Assembly (NCBI GenBank): GCA_012934845.2
Contig: WNNJ02002795.1
Location: forward strand, 25,157 to 89,156
Direction of reading: 5' to 3'
DNA: 64,000 bases
From: Pomphorhynchus laevis
Lineage: Eukaryota; Acanthocephala; Palaeacanthocephala; Echinorhynchida; Pomphorhynchidae
Shown here one piece after another: positions 1 through 14,200 of the stretch; position 1 is the first letter of the stretch, and each line of letters begins with the position of its first letter. The position numbers were made by a program, and so were the translations under genes. Under the pieces are notes generated by a model, which saw only the letters and a program-made list of their open reading frames with translations, had not been told where the DNA came from and ran no database searches.

Positions 1-130
1 TCTTCAGTTAGAATCACACCTATTACCCAATAATATTTAGAGTCTAGTATAATATTCGGAGTCGAAATTTTATTTTAATGCAACACTAATATTTTATAAA
101 GTTAATATATTTGAATTTAATTTTAATTTT

Positions 131-158
131 CTGAAGATGCTAACAGTAGTTACCGAAA
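131..158 (+). ncRNA. Hammerhead-like hairpin (class I), copy 1
   Basis: CTGAAGA, a spacer T, GCTAAC, a short loop, GTTACC, then GAAA. The hairpin has one mismatch. The order CUGANGA, stem II, GAAA is the hammerhead core known from Penelope-like elements. The spacer base is non-canonical and stems I and III are not convincing, so activity is doubtful. Confidence 0.35.
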
Positions 159-225
159 TATCAAATAAAATTTTCCTTCTTTCTTTGATCCAGCTCTAAC
201 AATTGTTTTATCAAATTGTAATTTT

Positions 226-256
226 CTGAAGATGCTAACAGAAGTAGTTACCGAAA
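226..256 (+). ncRNA. Hammerhead-like hairpin (class I), copy 2
   Basis: Same unit as copy 1 with a longer loop (AGAAGTA) between GCTAAC and its partner. It is followed by the identical tail, so the two copies form a tandem direct repeat of about 95 bp. Confidence 0.35.
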
Positions 257-592
257 TATCAAATAAAATTTTCCTTCTTTCTTTGATCCAGCTCTAATAA
301 TTATTTATCAATAATGGATCAGTATCAACTATTTAAAATCCGGAATTACATAACTTTAAAAAATCGAATGTAAAATATGTTTGATAAAATTCCTTGTTTA
401 CATGCAAATAAGGTTTTTTCTAACTTGGTAAAGGCTAAGAGATCAAAATATTAATGCATATGAAGGTTTAATAACAGAAACGTTTAAATATCTTTTGTTG
501 ATTGACCTTTCATAACCATATCTTTACTTCTATTCCTCATAAATTTGTTTTCTTTGTACAATTTCTAAATTCTCTTTAAAAAATGGATTTAG

Positions 593-3500
593 AATACTGC
601 CGATCAACAAACAATCGGATATTGTTTATACATATTTTCAATTATAATCGATATGATATCATGCGGTTCAATTGGAGAAGATTTCGGATTGCCTATGAAA
701 AAACTACTTAATGAGCAATGCTTGCTAAAGGGTGGACAAGTATGTTTGGAAATAATTAACACACAGAAGGTAATTTATTTTAAGAATTGATTTCTCAATT
801 ATTGCCATCTCTATGTATTAACAAATTGCTTTGTTAGTTAAATTGATTATTAATTTTGTAATTTTCTGACGATGCTAACATAAGTTAGCGAAATATAAAA
901 ATAAAATCATCTTTACTTTGATCAATATTAGGCATTTATCTTGCAAAAAGATAAATATTTATCTTCAGAAACTTACTGTGATTTTCGAAGATGCTAACAG
1001 AAGTTAGCAAAATATCAATTTACTTTGATTCAGCTCCAATGATTATTTATCAATAGTGGATCATTATCAACTACTTAATATGTCAAATTAGTGGTAAATG
1101 AAAAGTTTTTGGAATACCATGTTGATTTTCTTTTTGATGGGTCAGTTTAAATATACCAACATTTCCTATAGAAAAGATATTTTTGTTTTTTATTGTCCCT
1201 AACAATTTTTGTGAGTATTTAATATATAAAACTATGTTATACTATATATAAGATACAAAAATTGTTAGGGACAACAAATAAAAAAAACAAACAAATATCT
1301 TGCCATTAGTAATGAACGACGTGACATATTTCTAACAAAAACGTTGAACAAAAACCTAATTAAATCTTCAAAATTTATGATTTTAATATGACTTCTTAAT
1401 TTTATGACGAATTAAGAATTATGGGAGCTGGATCAAATAAATATGGATTTTTTTTATATTTTGCTAACTTATATTATCATCTTCAGAAACTTACTGTGAT
1501 TTTTCGAAGATATTAACAGAAGTTTGCAAAATATCAATTTACTTTGATCCAGCTCCAATGATTATTTATCAATGGTGGATCAGTATCAACTACTTAATAT
1601 GTCAAATTAGTGGTAAATGAAAAGTCTTTGTAATACCTGAACATGATTACAGGAGCTATCGAAACATTGTGATCTTTTGGAATAAAACCTTTTTACTCAC
1701 TCTATTCCTGTAAATTTACAAGGATTTTAAGAATAAAGACATTTATATTTTTATCAATTTTAAGATAAAATGTTAAGATAAAATAACCTACTTTTTTCGT
1801 TCCCGTAAATTTATAGAATATTCTCTAATGAATTTTAGAGAATTTTAATATCAAACTTTCTTAATCCGAGGTCGTTCAAAACACTTGTAAATGCTTTCAT
1901 TCTAATTTCCACCTGAATTCAAGATGATTCAGTATGATTTAAACCAAAAAATGCAGTGTGTACAAGTAAATGGACAAAAGCGACAGTATTTTTCGAATAT
2001 ATTGTCTGGATTGATGGATAACTGGTATGCTAGTGATATATAAGGCGATGCGATTGACGTAATCGCTCATTGACATCTGTAAATGAGGTACAATATTAAA
2101 ACATCAGTGATGATGAATTCATGTTTGAACAGGATTGTTTGTGAAAAGGAATATCCATCGTTGAACAAGTAGTTTAAAAAAACTACTTGTTTTTTTACAT
2201 AAAACTTTTCGACATTAACATTTTCCATTTTAAATTTCTATTTAATGTATGATAACTGAACTTAATATTTTTTATATCCTTGAACGGTTGTCGAGATTAT
2301 AAACAACAATATCTTTCAAATCTCTGCCAGAAAATTGCTAGAGCAAAATTTATATTTTCAGATCCATGATTACGTGATACTGAATGCATCATAAGTAAAA
2401 CATTTCAAAAACGGTTTAATTAATTTGAATAAATATGATTTTGATCCGTTTTTTAAATTATATAAATTTAATGTAATATTATTAAATTTTTATTATTTTG
2501 AATAATAAAATTAATATAATAATTAATTAATAAATAATTAATTAATTATTAATTAATTATTAATTAATTAATAATTAAATAATAATAATATTTTATTATT
2601 TTAAAATTAAAATCAAATGTTTGTAAAAATCGTACAACTGTCTCTGAATACAATTTATCCGTATGAGAAAAAATATTTAAAAACCTTAATTTTTTTAATC
2701 AAATACTTTTGTTCTTAATTTTAATTTGCGATATGTTTCAAATTTTATCATTTTTGTTGTCTGATAATAATTTATTTTTAATTAACTATGGAATTTATCC
2801 GCTACCAAATCATTTGGCAATGACAAATGTAATATTTTAATATAAGCCTTCATTTTTATATTTTTATATCATTTTGCGACAGAGTTGGTAACAATCTTTC
2901 GTCTTGAAACTTTCTGTAAACTCGTATTCATAAAATGAACATCTACTGATCCATTAAATATTCGCTTTTTTAATAATCGTTTGAACTGGCTGTTACTAAA
3001 ATAAAAAGTTTAATTGATGTTCTGCTCATAATTTTTCAGATTGAAAAATGTAAATTAAATTATGTCACTCCCTTTAATGTAATCTGTATTTTAGGTTGGG
3101 TTTTATTGCAAGGCAGCTTTGCTTTTCCTTGAACAAAGTCTTCTGAAAATGCCTTGCGCATTTATTGTCATGAAAGTAAGTATAGAATTCATTTTTGCTG
3201 ATCAAGTTTATTAATCAACAAGTTTGTTAATCGAGTTTATTATGGTAGAGCAAATATTTGTCGATCTCATTTAATCTGTTTGAATATTGCGAAACCTTGA
3301 GATTTCGCAATAATGATGCGAAACCTTAAGGTTCATTATGTAAATTTTTATCATTTTAGTTTCGAAAATGAAATTTCTCTTAAAATTGGTTTGACATTTA
3401 AAAAGATAAAATGCTAAATCAATTAGAATTTTTTCAAAAGTTTAAATTAGTTGTTATTTACGTTATCTCTATATTTCTTCATAATTTGTAGAATCTAATA

Positions 3501-6500
3501 AACCTAATCTGTATTCTCGAACATTTAGTTGAGAATAATTTGTCGAAACAATATTCGTTTAAAGCTAGATAGTATTAGTTTATTGAATTTGAACGCTGTG
3601 ATGATGTAAAATCAATTTCTACTGTACAGTTTGTTCACGAATTGTCAAACAATTCGTGAACAAAGGGTAATCAAAAATTATTATGAGTATTATTAAATGT
3701 TCATGTTATATTTATTAAAATACAAATATATCAATATTATTTATATGTTTCATATCCTTTCAATTAATACGACAATTATAATTATTATTTCAAATGTTCA
3801 CATCAATTTAATATTAAAATATTAAATTAATTTAATATAATTTTATAATTATTTTATTTTGATTTAATTAATCTGGCTAGAATGCAATAAATACCAAAAT
3901 ATTTTGCATAGACGGGTTCATTGTCAAAAAGTATGGTTATCTTTACCGAAAATATCGGGGAATCTTATTGATTTTGATTTGATTAATCTTGACTTGAATG
4001 CAATAAATACCAAAATATTTTACATAAATGGGTTCATTGTCAAATAGTAGGGATATCTTTCCCGAAAATATCAGCGAATCTTATTTATTTTTATTTAATT
4101 AATCTGAACTAGAATACAATAAATACCAAAATATTTTCATAACCGGGTTCATTGTCAAATATTGAGGATATCTTTCCCGAAAATATCAGGGAATCTTATT
4201 GCCAATCATAATTTTATAATGGTATTGACAAACCGTATTGTTTATTTTTAAAACCGTTGTGTCAAAACTGATTTTATTAAATTTTAATTTTTTCTGTATT
4301 TACTTTAGAATCCAATATGGGATGTTATATTCGACCTTTTGACATCATGTTCTCAAGATGAACTTGCTAAAGTTAGTTGATTGGCCGTGGCCTTTTTCTA
4401 ATATTTTATGATTTAAGTCGTATTGTATGATTCTTTCATTGACGGCCACATTGGGAAATGCTCGATCTGCACAAACGAAGGCGTGGTTCGAACGGTTCGA
4501 TAGTATTTTCCAGAGATGTGGAAATGCATTAAATTTTCTTTTCTGTGATGTAGAACGTAAGATAATTTTATCAATTAAAATTTGATATCTAAAATTATAA
4601 ATTATTAATTGTGGCTTCATTAAAATAGTAAATCATTGTTTAATGTTGCCTTTTTATATCTCAATATTTAAATATAAGCAGAGTCAATGGGGCGCTGAAG
4701 AGGTTTAAGGGATGACTTTGAAGATAAGACGAGAAGGCTAAGACAGTAATTAATACGTGGGAAAAGAAGGGAGGAGATACAATATTTACATAAACTAAAA
4801 ACTAGGAATCTCTGATGAGACGAATAAAATGAAGAAGAATATTTGAAGATCTAGTTTTATCACGAATGAAGGAATCGAAATGCAAGTTATTGTCGAAGTG
4901 AATACCTAGAAATACTAGTTTATCTACAGCAGGAATAACTGTGGTATAAAGATACATGGAAGGAGGAAATACATAAACGGAAGAGGGTAAAATCCATAAC
5001 ACTATAGATTTGGTAGGATTGAGGGACATGCACTAAGAAATTAGATGTTATGATATGTTATGGAAACAATTCTCGTCTTATGACGAGAATTATGTAAAGA
5101 ATAATGTCTACTCTCCTACCGTAGCGGCAAATTAGGTGTATAACTCATCTGGAACTAATATGGATAAAATTTCCAACTTTTTTAGTACACTTCAACAAGA
5201 AACAACTCGATCGATTGAATTCTCGTCGATTGAGAATTAGTCAATTCTCACTCGTCTTATGGAGACGAGTGAGAATAAAGAAGTATATCATCAGCGTACT
5301 GCATAACTCTGAAGCAGAATTTATTAGTTATACAAGATAAATCTCCAATAAGAAACGCAAATAGAATAGGGCCAAGTACAGAACCCGATGATGATATTAA
5401 AAGTTAGTTTAGAGAATGAGAAGACGAGTGATAATAGAGTTTTATAATAAATACTAAACTCACAATCTTCAAATATATATTACAGTAACGAAGAAGAACA
5501 TATCCTTCTTCGAAGGATATTTCCTTCCTCCATATGATGTAGTTTGTAGGATTCTGATTTTTCTTTTTGTTTGTTTTTGTTTTAAAATGTGTGTAAAATT
5601 TTAGTGTATGATTGTTTTGTTTCTCGGTATTTTCTTTTAAGTAGAAATGCGGGGCACATCAATGCATGTATTTTTGTATAAATGTTGGAAACACGGGGGA
5701 AAATTGCGGAACATTTTATTGTAATCCTGATGATGATAGCAGGAGCTATCGAAATATAGAATTTATATCAAATAAAAAATATTTTTTGAATTTTTATTTT
5801 AGAATTGAATTTTAACATTTTATCATTTTGAATTTTTGTTTAACATTCTTATCATCGACATTCAACCAAAGAAATCTCAATGCTATCCAAACTCAGTTAG
5901 AATAATACTCCATAATTTTGCATCCATGCAAGATGGTCCAGCAGAGCCATAAGTTTTTCGTGAAACTGCAATGATGTCAGTATGTGTTATATCCCGAAAT
6001 AACATCACCATGTTCCATACCACCTTTGAGGGGCAAGTTTAGGAAACATTCTGAATTTATAGGAGTTTTCAGTTGGATGTAACTCTTTTAATTTGTCAAT
6101 AACAACAATATCACTAAACGATATGACGTGTTTCCTTCTGATTTAAGTAATCCAGTTGCTTTTAGCTTGTCATTATGATAAGTCAAAAGTAGAAGGTTTA
6201 CTATAATAAACCATCTTCAAGCTAAAATATGGTTTATTATATTTTGGATATATGTTGAGCAATTCCATTGTATGTATCTGTTAGTTCTTCGAAGGATATT
6301 TCCTTCCCCCATATAAAGTGAAACACATTTTTGTAATACTGATGATGATAGCAAGAGCTATCGAAATATAGAATTTATATCAAATAAAGGATATTTTCTT
6401 CTTCGTTGATGTACGTATTATCTATTATGATATTATCTAATATTATGATAATATTACATTATTATAATAGATAATAGAGTACTAAATATTTAAATTAATA

Positions 6501-9500
6501 CATATGTTATGAATATTATTCAATCTTTTTTACAATATTACTATATTACACTATCTATTTACAAATACATAAATTCATTAATATCATGTATGAAAATCGG
6601 TTGTGATCTGGTAGATCACGGAGCCCGAAGTGGTCTTGTAGTTAGCAGACGCTGCACGCGCTATTATGAAGTTAATCATATCGTGGTAATTAGTGAGATT
6701 TCTACGAGCCAACATTTCCATAACGTTATTTGACTTGTCGTCAATATATTCCTATGTTGAAAATAAAAGAGGGATAAAGCCTCTGTGATTGACGCAGTAA
6801 TTTGTTAATAATTGATTATTAATAATATAATGCTATTAAAAATATTATATTATTATACCTGTGCATTCATTGTTATAATTAAAATTTTGATAACTTCATT
6901 CTGCACATTGTTTCAGTCTTATTTATAAGCCAACAGCATACACTACATTTCAGTATTAGTGGATCTCATATTTCAACATTGGTGGGCATCATCAGCTACT
7001 CTACGTTTCACATTTCGGTCCTTTTAATGCTGGCTGATGATCATTCGACTCGTCTACTTTATTAGCATTTTGATTTAATGAAAGACTTTTGTCTTACATT
7101 TTGTAAATTTAATTGAAATCATTTTTGATTTTAAATTAAATCAGCGTTGGTAAGGAGAGGTGCATTCTAAGAGGATGCACCCGTTGGTAGAGAAAAAGGG
7201 GCATCCTTTATCCTTCTTAATTTTTGCTTGTCCTTTTAGTGTGTTTTATAAGTTGCATTATTTAAAAATGTCATGAATCACTTAACAAATAGCTGACAGG
7301 ATATTACTGCGTATTTTATCAAAACATCTGAATCTTATTTTTCCATTAATTTTCTTAAAACGAATATGTATATTTTTAACATGTTTCCAAGCCATGTCTT
7401 ACTTTATTAGGAGTTGAAATTCCAGTACGAAATCAGCATGATCGATTGTTGGAAGGAGCGTCGAATTTAGATGAAATGACGGTTTATCTAAATAATATGT
7501 TATTACTTCTCCAGTATTTGCTGTAAATTCATTTTTTTAATTTCCAATCATTTTAATGATTATTTTATTCCGATTAGCCATTCACCTGGAATACAGATAA
7601 AAATACCTGCCGATATAATGATGCATATTGTCCTTGGTGGATTAGATCCATTTGTGAAGGTATTTGTTAATTAATAATTTTATTGTAAATTTTTGTCAGT
7701 AAATTTCTTGAACCTTCTATTGATTATCTTGCCTTAATTGATTTTCGTCTATTTCTATCGAGGTGCTAATTGATTTTCATATTTATTACATGGTTGTTAT
7801 AATTTCACAGGTTTGGCAGAAATATAAAAAGGCAATCGTCCTATTCAGTTTAATTTCGTGCTAGACAATTTGGGTAATTGCAAAATAATAAATTTAAAAC
7901 AACATTTTAATTTGGACTGATCATGTATGACTACATGAAAATCTACATGTATGACTCATTAAGATTCGTTAATCTCTCAGACTTTTCACGATAGTAAGAT
8001 GCTAATGTGTATTAATAAAACGCATTTATGTTATCGATTTATTGAAACATTTAAATGAATGGAATTGAACACATTATTCAATTCAATTTTAATTTATTTT
8101 TTTTGGAAAATTTAAATGCCGAATTAATAATTATTTTTTAACAATTATAAATTATTTCAATAATAATTGTTTCTTTTTTAATTAATTATTTTTTATAAAT
8201 ATATTTCAAGTTGTACTTTAACCTCTTATTTATGTAATTTAATAAATTAATAAATTAATTTATGTAATAAATTTTTATTTAATTTGATTTACTGAATTAA
8301 TTACTTTGCTTGCAATGATCCTAATTCTCAATTTAAATTTATGGATTAGATAGCTTGTGTTCTAATGCCATCTTTTCCATTAAAAATTGCTCCAATAATA
8401 ATTTTCTATATTTTGTTTCAGCACTTGCACTTGCATTTTGACATCCATCTTGATCTGTATTTAAATTTTTAAATTTCTAGGAACTATCAGGTATAGTTAA
8501 ACGACAATAAAAAATATTTTGTTATTTCGCTAGAAACTACCAGCATCTTCAGAAAATTCGTGTTAATTTGAATGATATATGCACTTTTATAACAATTCAA
8601 AATTTTTTAATTTGATCTGGAAGAAATGTTTACAAATTTTAAAAACATTTTGTTAGAAATATATCCATCCTGATCTGTATTTAAATTTTTAAATTTCCAG
8701 GAACTATCAGATATAGTTGAACGACAAGGAAAATCATTTAAATGCTTCGCTAGTAACTACTTTTATTTTGATCTGGAAGAAATGTTAACAAATTTTAAAA
8801 ACATTGTGTTAGAAATATATCCATCCTGATCGGTATTTGAATTTTTAAATTTCCAGGAACTATCAGGAATAGTTGAACGACAACAAAAATCATTTTGATA
8901 TTTCGCTAGTAACTACTTTTATTTTGATCTGGAAGAAACGTTTACAGATTTTAAAAACATTTGTTAGAAATATATCCATCCTGATCTGTATTTAAATTTT
9001 TAAATTTCCAGGAACTATCAGGAATAGTTGAACGACAACAAAAATCATTTTGATATTTCGCTAGTAACTACTAGCATCTTCAGAAAATTAAAAAAATAAT
9101 AAGTCATCTTCAGAAAATAAATTTGAATTTTATGAAAATGTAGTTAAAATTTTTAATATCCAGGAAGAGTCAAGTATTGTTGAACGACAAGAAAAATCAT
9201 TTTAACGCTTTGCTAGTAACTACTAGCATCTTCAGAAAATTACTGAAGACTTTTTTCAATTTTTTTTTATTTTTTCTGAAGATGCTAATAGTTACTAGCG
9301 AAATATCAAAATAATTTTTGTTGTCGTTTAACTATACCTGATAGTTCCTGGAAATTATAAAATATAATTAAATATATTAGTTACGCTATTAAAAAGCATA
9401 AAAACGTTTTTACATATTAGTTGACAAATTGTCGTGAAAATCAAGTATTACTTCTTATATGGCCGTAATTAGATATGGAATTTAAATAAATTATTAAACA

Positions 9501-11224
9501 CGTAATGTCCATGCTTTATAAGTTAAGAGCTTATAAATGACCATATTATTTTGCTTTTTAAAAATTTTTAGGATTACGCGATACTTCTATACTTCAATCT
9601 TATGAAATAATTGTCTAAAATCGATGACAAATAACTATATCAGAAATTTTTGTGCCAGTATTTCAACACTTAATGTCGTTAATCCATAAAGTCGCGGCAG
9701 AGCCAGTATTTCAAAACTTAATGTCGTTAATCCGGAAAGTCGCTGCAAATTACCATCGGATTTTATTTATTCGATAACTCGTGGTTTACAATTTAGACTA
9801 ACCCTCTAAATTTAATTCCCCTTTCAAATGTGGAACTATATAACTAAAATGTTTTGATAAACGTCTCGTTGTACAGAAAATATCTAAATACAAATATTTA
9901 ATATTTAAATATTAAACATTTAAAAATACAGTTTTGAATTTACAATAGCAATTCTTGCAGCATATCAAACCTTCCGAGTAAAATTCCAAAATTTATCATT
10001 CAATTACTTATGACCTAATGTTTCAGCTAAAACAGCGTAATAGAGTTATTGGTCAGCACTATTGGGCACTTGAGAGAGCTCTTCTTCAATTCACTGGTAA
10101 TGTAATTAAGCGGTAAGTTTACATTTTTGCATTATTAAAAATAAATACAAATTAGTTAAGATTTGGACAACGATAGGTTGCCGACATTTATATTAATGTA
10201 AAAATTTAATGATCGCCTTTGTTGGTTTTCAAGCAATCAATGTTAGTTGTTGAATATCCTAATTTTGAATGTAATCGATTAATTCTGTTGTTCTAGCCGA
10301 ACAAATCATAGTATTTGCCGTACTAAGAGTTTGAATTTCAATTTTTAATCTTTCAACGTAGTAATCAATTTGTACTATATACCGTGGACAGTAGATTTGT
10401 TGCTGACTATGTTACGGTATCACAATATAAAGGCCTTATTTATTCCTAATAATGTTTATCTAGTCATTTATTAAGGAAATCTATTATTGTGGATCTAGTT
10501 GTTTAATATAAAGTTTTAATTTTTAATAAATCTAAATTTAAAAATATGTAGAGCCTTTTTTGAAATAATTATATTTAAAATGCGTGACATTTTCTTTAGT
10601 TTTGGAACGCTGCTTTCACGTTCGTCAGATGAGTTTAACAAAACACTACTATTGCTACTAAAGACTGCATGTGACGATGAAGTAGATCAAATCGGACATA
10701 TATTTTGTGTAATTCAAATCTGGATTACAGAATGTGGCATGCTTACCGGATTAGATCGATGCGGTTGTTTACATGATCTCGTCGATATTACTGTCAATAA
10801 AATTCGATTGTTCGAAAAGGTTATTCTTTGATTCATTGTAATTTTTAATGCTTTTTTGATTTTTAAGGATGTCTCATCTGACAACATGGGATTTATCAAA
10901 GGTAAAGGAATTTTAAATTCAAATTATAACTATATATTTTTTGAGATAAGAAGTAATATTAATAAAACAATTTAAGCAACAAAACTTATTTTTGATATCA
11001 GAAAGTTACAATTTACCAGTTATCCGCAAATTAGCCCTTGTATTGTCATCATTATTAGACTTAGAGCGGTATATGTGATTTTGTATAATCACGGGTTGTT
11101 CCATGCCTGCTTTCCGACGTTACTAAGGTTTTATCCTTGTTAATATTCAAACAGCCTTTGCTATTAATGTTGAGATCCTTGATCGTTAAGTTCGTTTACA
11201 ATCTATGTACGAATAATGACCACG

Positions 11225-11297
<73 letters not shown>

Positions 11298-14200
11298 ATA
11301 TTGATATTTGCTTTAGTACTGCGTTCGTTGTCGGACTCATCCCTCCTGTGGTCGATAATATGAAAGGTGGTCATCGGATGAAAGTATGCATGCTTAACTT
11401 TTACTCTTTTTTCATTATATTTTGCATGTTTGCAGTTTTCGTTTAATTTGAAGGGGTCTTATATTCGAGGTAGAAGGTACGACGGAGACAAAGAGTTAAA
11501 AACGCATATATCTATTAAGGACCAGTCCGTAGCATTCCCAAATAGACTGTTGCAAGAAATATCTGCCTTAGAAGGCAGATATCAGAAGTTAGAAATGTAC
11601 CCCTTTTATCATACGCTGGACTCAGCCATGTCGATGCTCCAGTTGTACTTCCGTTTTTAAGAATCGAAGCAAGATCCCTCTCCGAGGATTGGATGGGATC
11701 TGATCAAATATGAGTTCATCTGCTAAAATTGGAATGTCGAATGCTGATCAGCAAATCTCGTCGATAGTTCAGAAGAACAAATTGTTGACAACCATCCACA
11801 TTAAGCTCAAACATCATTAATTAGTTCACGTAATCCACATTTCCTCTATCTTTTGGGTTATAAAGCTTCTTCAAATCGCTTTAGACTAACCCCCAACTCT
11901 ACGCCGTGTGTCACAAACGTGCTTTTTGTATGATTCTCGAAATATCCATAATACGAGCCCAACTGCTTGACACATTCTTGAAATTTTTAGAACTCATCGA
12001 TTTTTCTGACACATGCTCCAACGTTTGCATACCAGCAGTGAGTAGCTCAAGATGCAATCTTGCTCAATCTGTCAATAAGGGGCATTAATGCAGAGCGTAA
12101 GCAGCCGTGGCCAGAGGATCTCCTTGTGTGAATCTTTCGGCAGACAATAGATAAATATTACGACTGAGAATTGATGGTTGTCCGTACGTGTTATTTAATA
12201 TCGTCGATAATACCGGACATATATATTTCATGTTTGTTAGAGTCATTTCTCTGTTAGCACAATTAAATGCATTTCTTGCATCTAATATTAGCACACAATT
12301 GCGTGAAATCAAAGCACGACCAACTATTATAATCACTACCTCACCTATTTCAATTGGTCTCACACTAGACATCTTGTTTAGTGTAATCAAACGGCATACT
12401 GTATTTGCCTGCAGAAGAATTGCCTGAATATATTCAGTCGATATTTTAATTGCGAATTCAATAGATTGTCGGCTAGTAGGTAAGAGCTATTACCAAATTA
12501 GGTAAGAAAATGTCTCCAACCATCAGGTCTTCTCCAGACGGACCTGCAGATCCGCGTATTCGTTCTGCTGCTGTTATAATTTTTTATGGTGTCAAATCAT
12601 AAAATCATGAGGCATGATGTTCCACTATCCTTCCATTAATACGTCTGCTTCTGTCAGCAAAGGCTGACAGAAGCCGACGTGTTTATGGGATAAAGCTCCC
12701 TTAGCTTCTGAAGCACGGTAATACCATCAATTTCCGTTTCCAATGACAATATTTGACCACCAGACCGTTGTTTTAATAATCGTGATGATTTGCTTATTTT
12801 TCCAGATTTAATATGGTTGACAGCCTTCTTTATATTAGATGTGAGTTTATTTCCATCTTTTTTAGTCAACTTACCCGTCACTTTTGTAAAAATCGGGCCT
12901 ATGACAGTAACGGGTTTCCTCCTCTCCAAAGTAGTAATCTCCGTTCTAGATTTTCCTAGTTAGGCTAACTTTCCTTGTCAGAATTCTCTGCAAAAGAATT
13001 TGACATAGCACGGTGGCCCCTTTTAAAGGATTATTTCGATCTGTTCTTGTTTTATTAAAGTCATCAAAACACGTTGTAATCAGACCAAAAATTCCTTGCT
13101 CGCACCACTCATCTTTAATTTAAAAAGATTTGGTCACCATTGGATTATTTCATAGTACACAATGTCAAATGAACATTTTTCCAAATTTATTTCTATCATG
13201 GATACTGGATCGTGTGATGCTCGTACGTTCGAGTGTTGAAACTTCGTTACAATTTAAAACTCGTTGTTGCCGTGATTGTTGGATGCCTGATCACATTGAG
13301 TTTTACGCAGACAGTTTGCAGCTGAGCAATTGAGGCATGGTTTATTCGCTCTCGCACACCCACACCTCCTGGATTTGGCAACCTGGCTATTGCACTTTCA
13401 ACACTTTTATATCAAAGAGGGAATACCTCGTGGCATGACTGTTCGTTGGCCATACCCCTTTTAACCCGGGATGGCATTGCGGTGTGTAAATCTGTGTATG
13501 CTGTTATTGTGATCAGTTAATTGATACTTATTGCTTCTCACGAATTACTTATAGCCTTTGTGTACTTTATTGTATTTTATTGCAAGTAATAATATCTGCT
13601 ATAGATTGTGATAGAATTAACCCTCGTACATAGTGGCCTGCTTTGCGAAATTTTAATTTTATAACTTTAAATTTTTTAATAAAATATTTTTTTAAAGAAT
13701 TTATTTGATTATTGCAAAACGAAAGTTTTTGTTATTTTAATTAACTTCTCCGTTCTACTTTGGTTTAACTTAGGGTCTCATTTCAGACACCAAGCGTTTG
13801 CTTTTGCTAGCGCTACACTTAGCGAACATACATTTTTGCCATAGGAGGATGGATCGCTCATTGATGCGAGAATTGCTAGTCTCTATTATTATTTAATAAA
13901 ATAATTTTATTTTTTTTTTTTTTTAAGAATAATAACTTTATTGAAAAAGAAAAGTAAATTTTACAGAAATTAGGTTCCCGTCGCGCATTCGCAGACATAG
14001 TGAAGAAGACATAATTAGACTTCGAGCACAGCTCGAAGTCTAATAAAATAATTATAATAAAATAATTTAATAAAATAATTATAATAAAATAATTTTAAAA
14101 AATAATAAATTTTTTTTGTTTTTTTTTAATAATGAACAATTTATTAAAAATAAACATATTAACTTAGGTTCCCGCAAATGGGCCTCAAATTGAAATTTAC

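Larger units (their letters stand above)
1..592. other. AT-rich intron or flank with two class-I hairpin repeats
   Basis: No coding sequence is seen. The stretch holds two direct repeats (about 123-195 and 218-300). Each contains a hammerhead-like hairpin followed by the same tail, ending near GATCCAGCTC. It probably lies in a PELP1-like intron, because the next exon starts with an acceptor at 592. Confidence 0.5.
770..3094 (+). other. PELP1-like intron: repeats, no gene seen
   Basis: The stretch is AT-rich and non-coding. It holds hairpin repeats (866-893 and two decayed ones near 985-1060 and 1486-1560, each ending near GATCCAGCTCC), a small inverted-repeat element at 1165-1310, and a long run of A/T with imperfect TTAATTAA repeats at 2500-2600. 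Nothing else is recognisable. Confidence 0.5.
8440..9352. repeat. Tandem units with an inverted copy, carrying hammerhead-like hairpins
   Basis: Direct units start near 8446, 8666, 8823 and 8977, each with TGATCTGTATTTAAATTTTT and GGAACTATCAGG. A reversed copy occupies 9276-9352 and ends in the complement of GGAACTATCAGG. The arrangement resembles the tandem and inverted terminal repeats left by Penelope-like insertions. No ORF is present. Confidence 0.6.

Noticed and set aside
4345-4620. 91-codon minus-strand ORF
   Set aside because: It lies exactly opposite PELP1-like exons 3 and 4, whose splice signals and phases fit. The minus ORF has no family features.
11186-11446. Tyr/Ile-repeat ORFs (also 19617-19921)
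   Set aside because: They are translations of (TA)n microsatellites.
11430-11660. Plus-strand ORF after a good acceptor ([17 protein letters not shown]) as a PELP1-like exon
   Set aside because: It is antisense to the degenerate C-terminal part of LINE copy B, and exon 10 joins exon 11 in phase without it.
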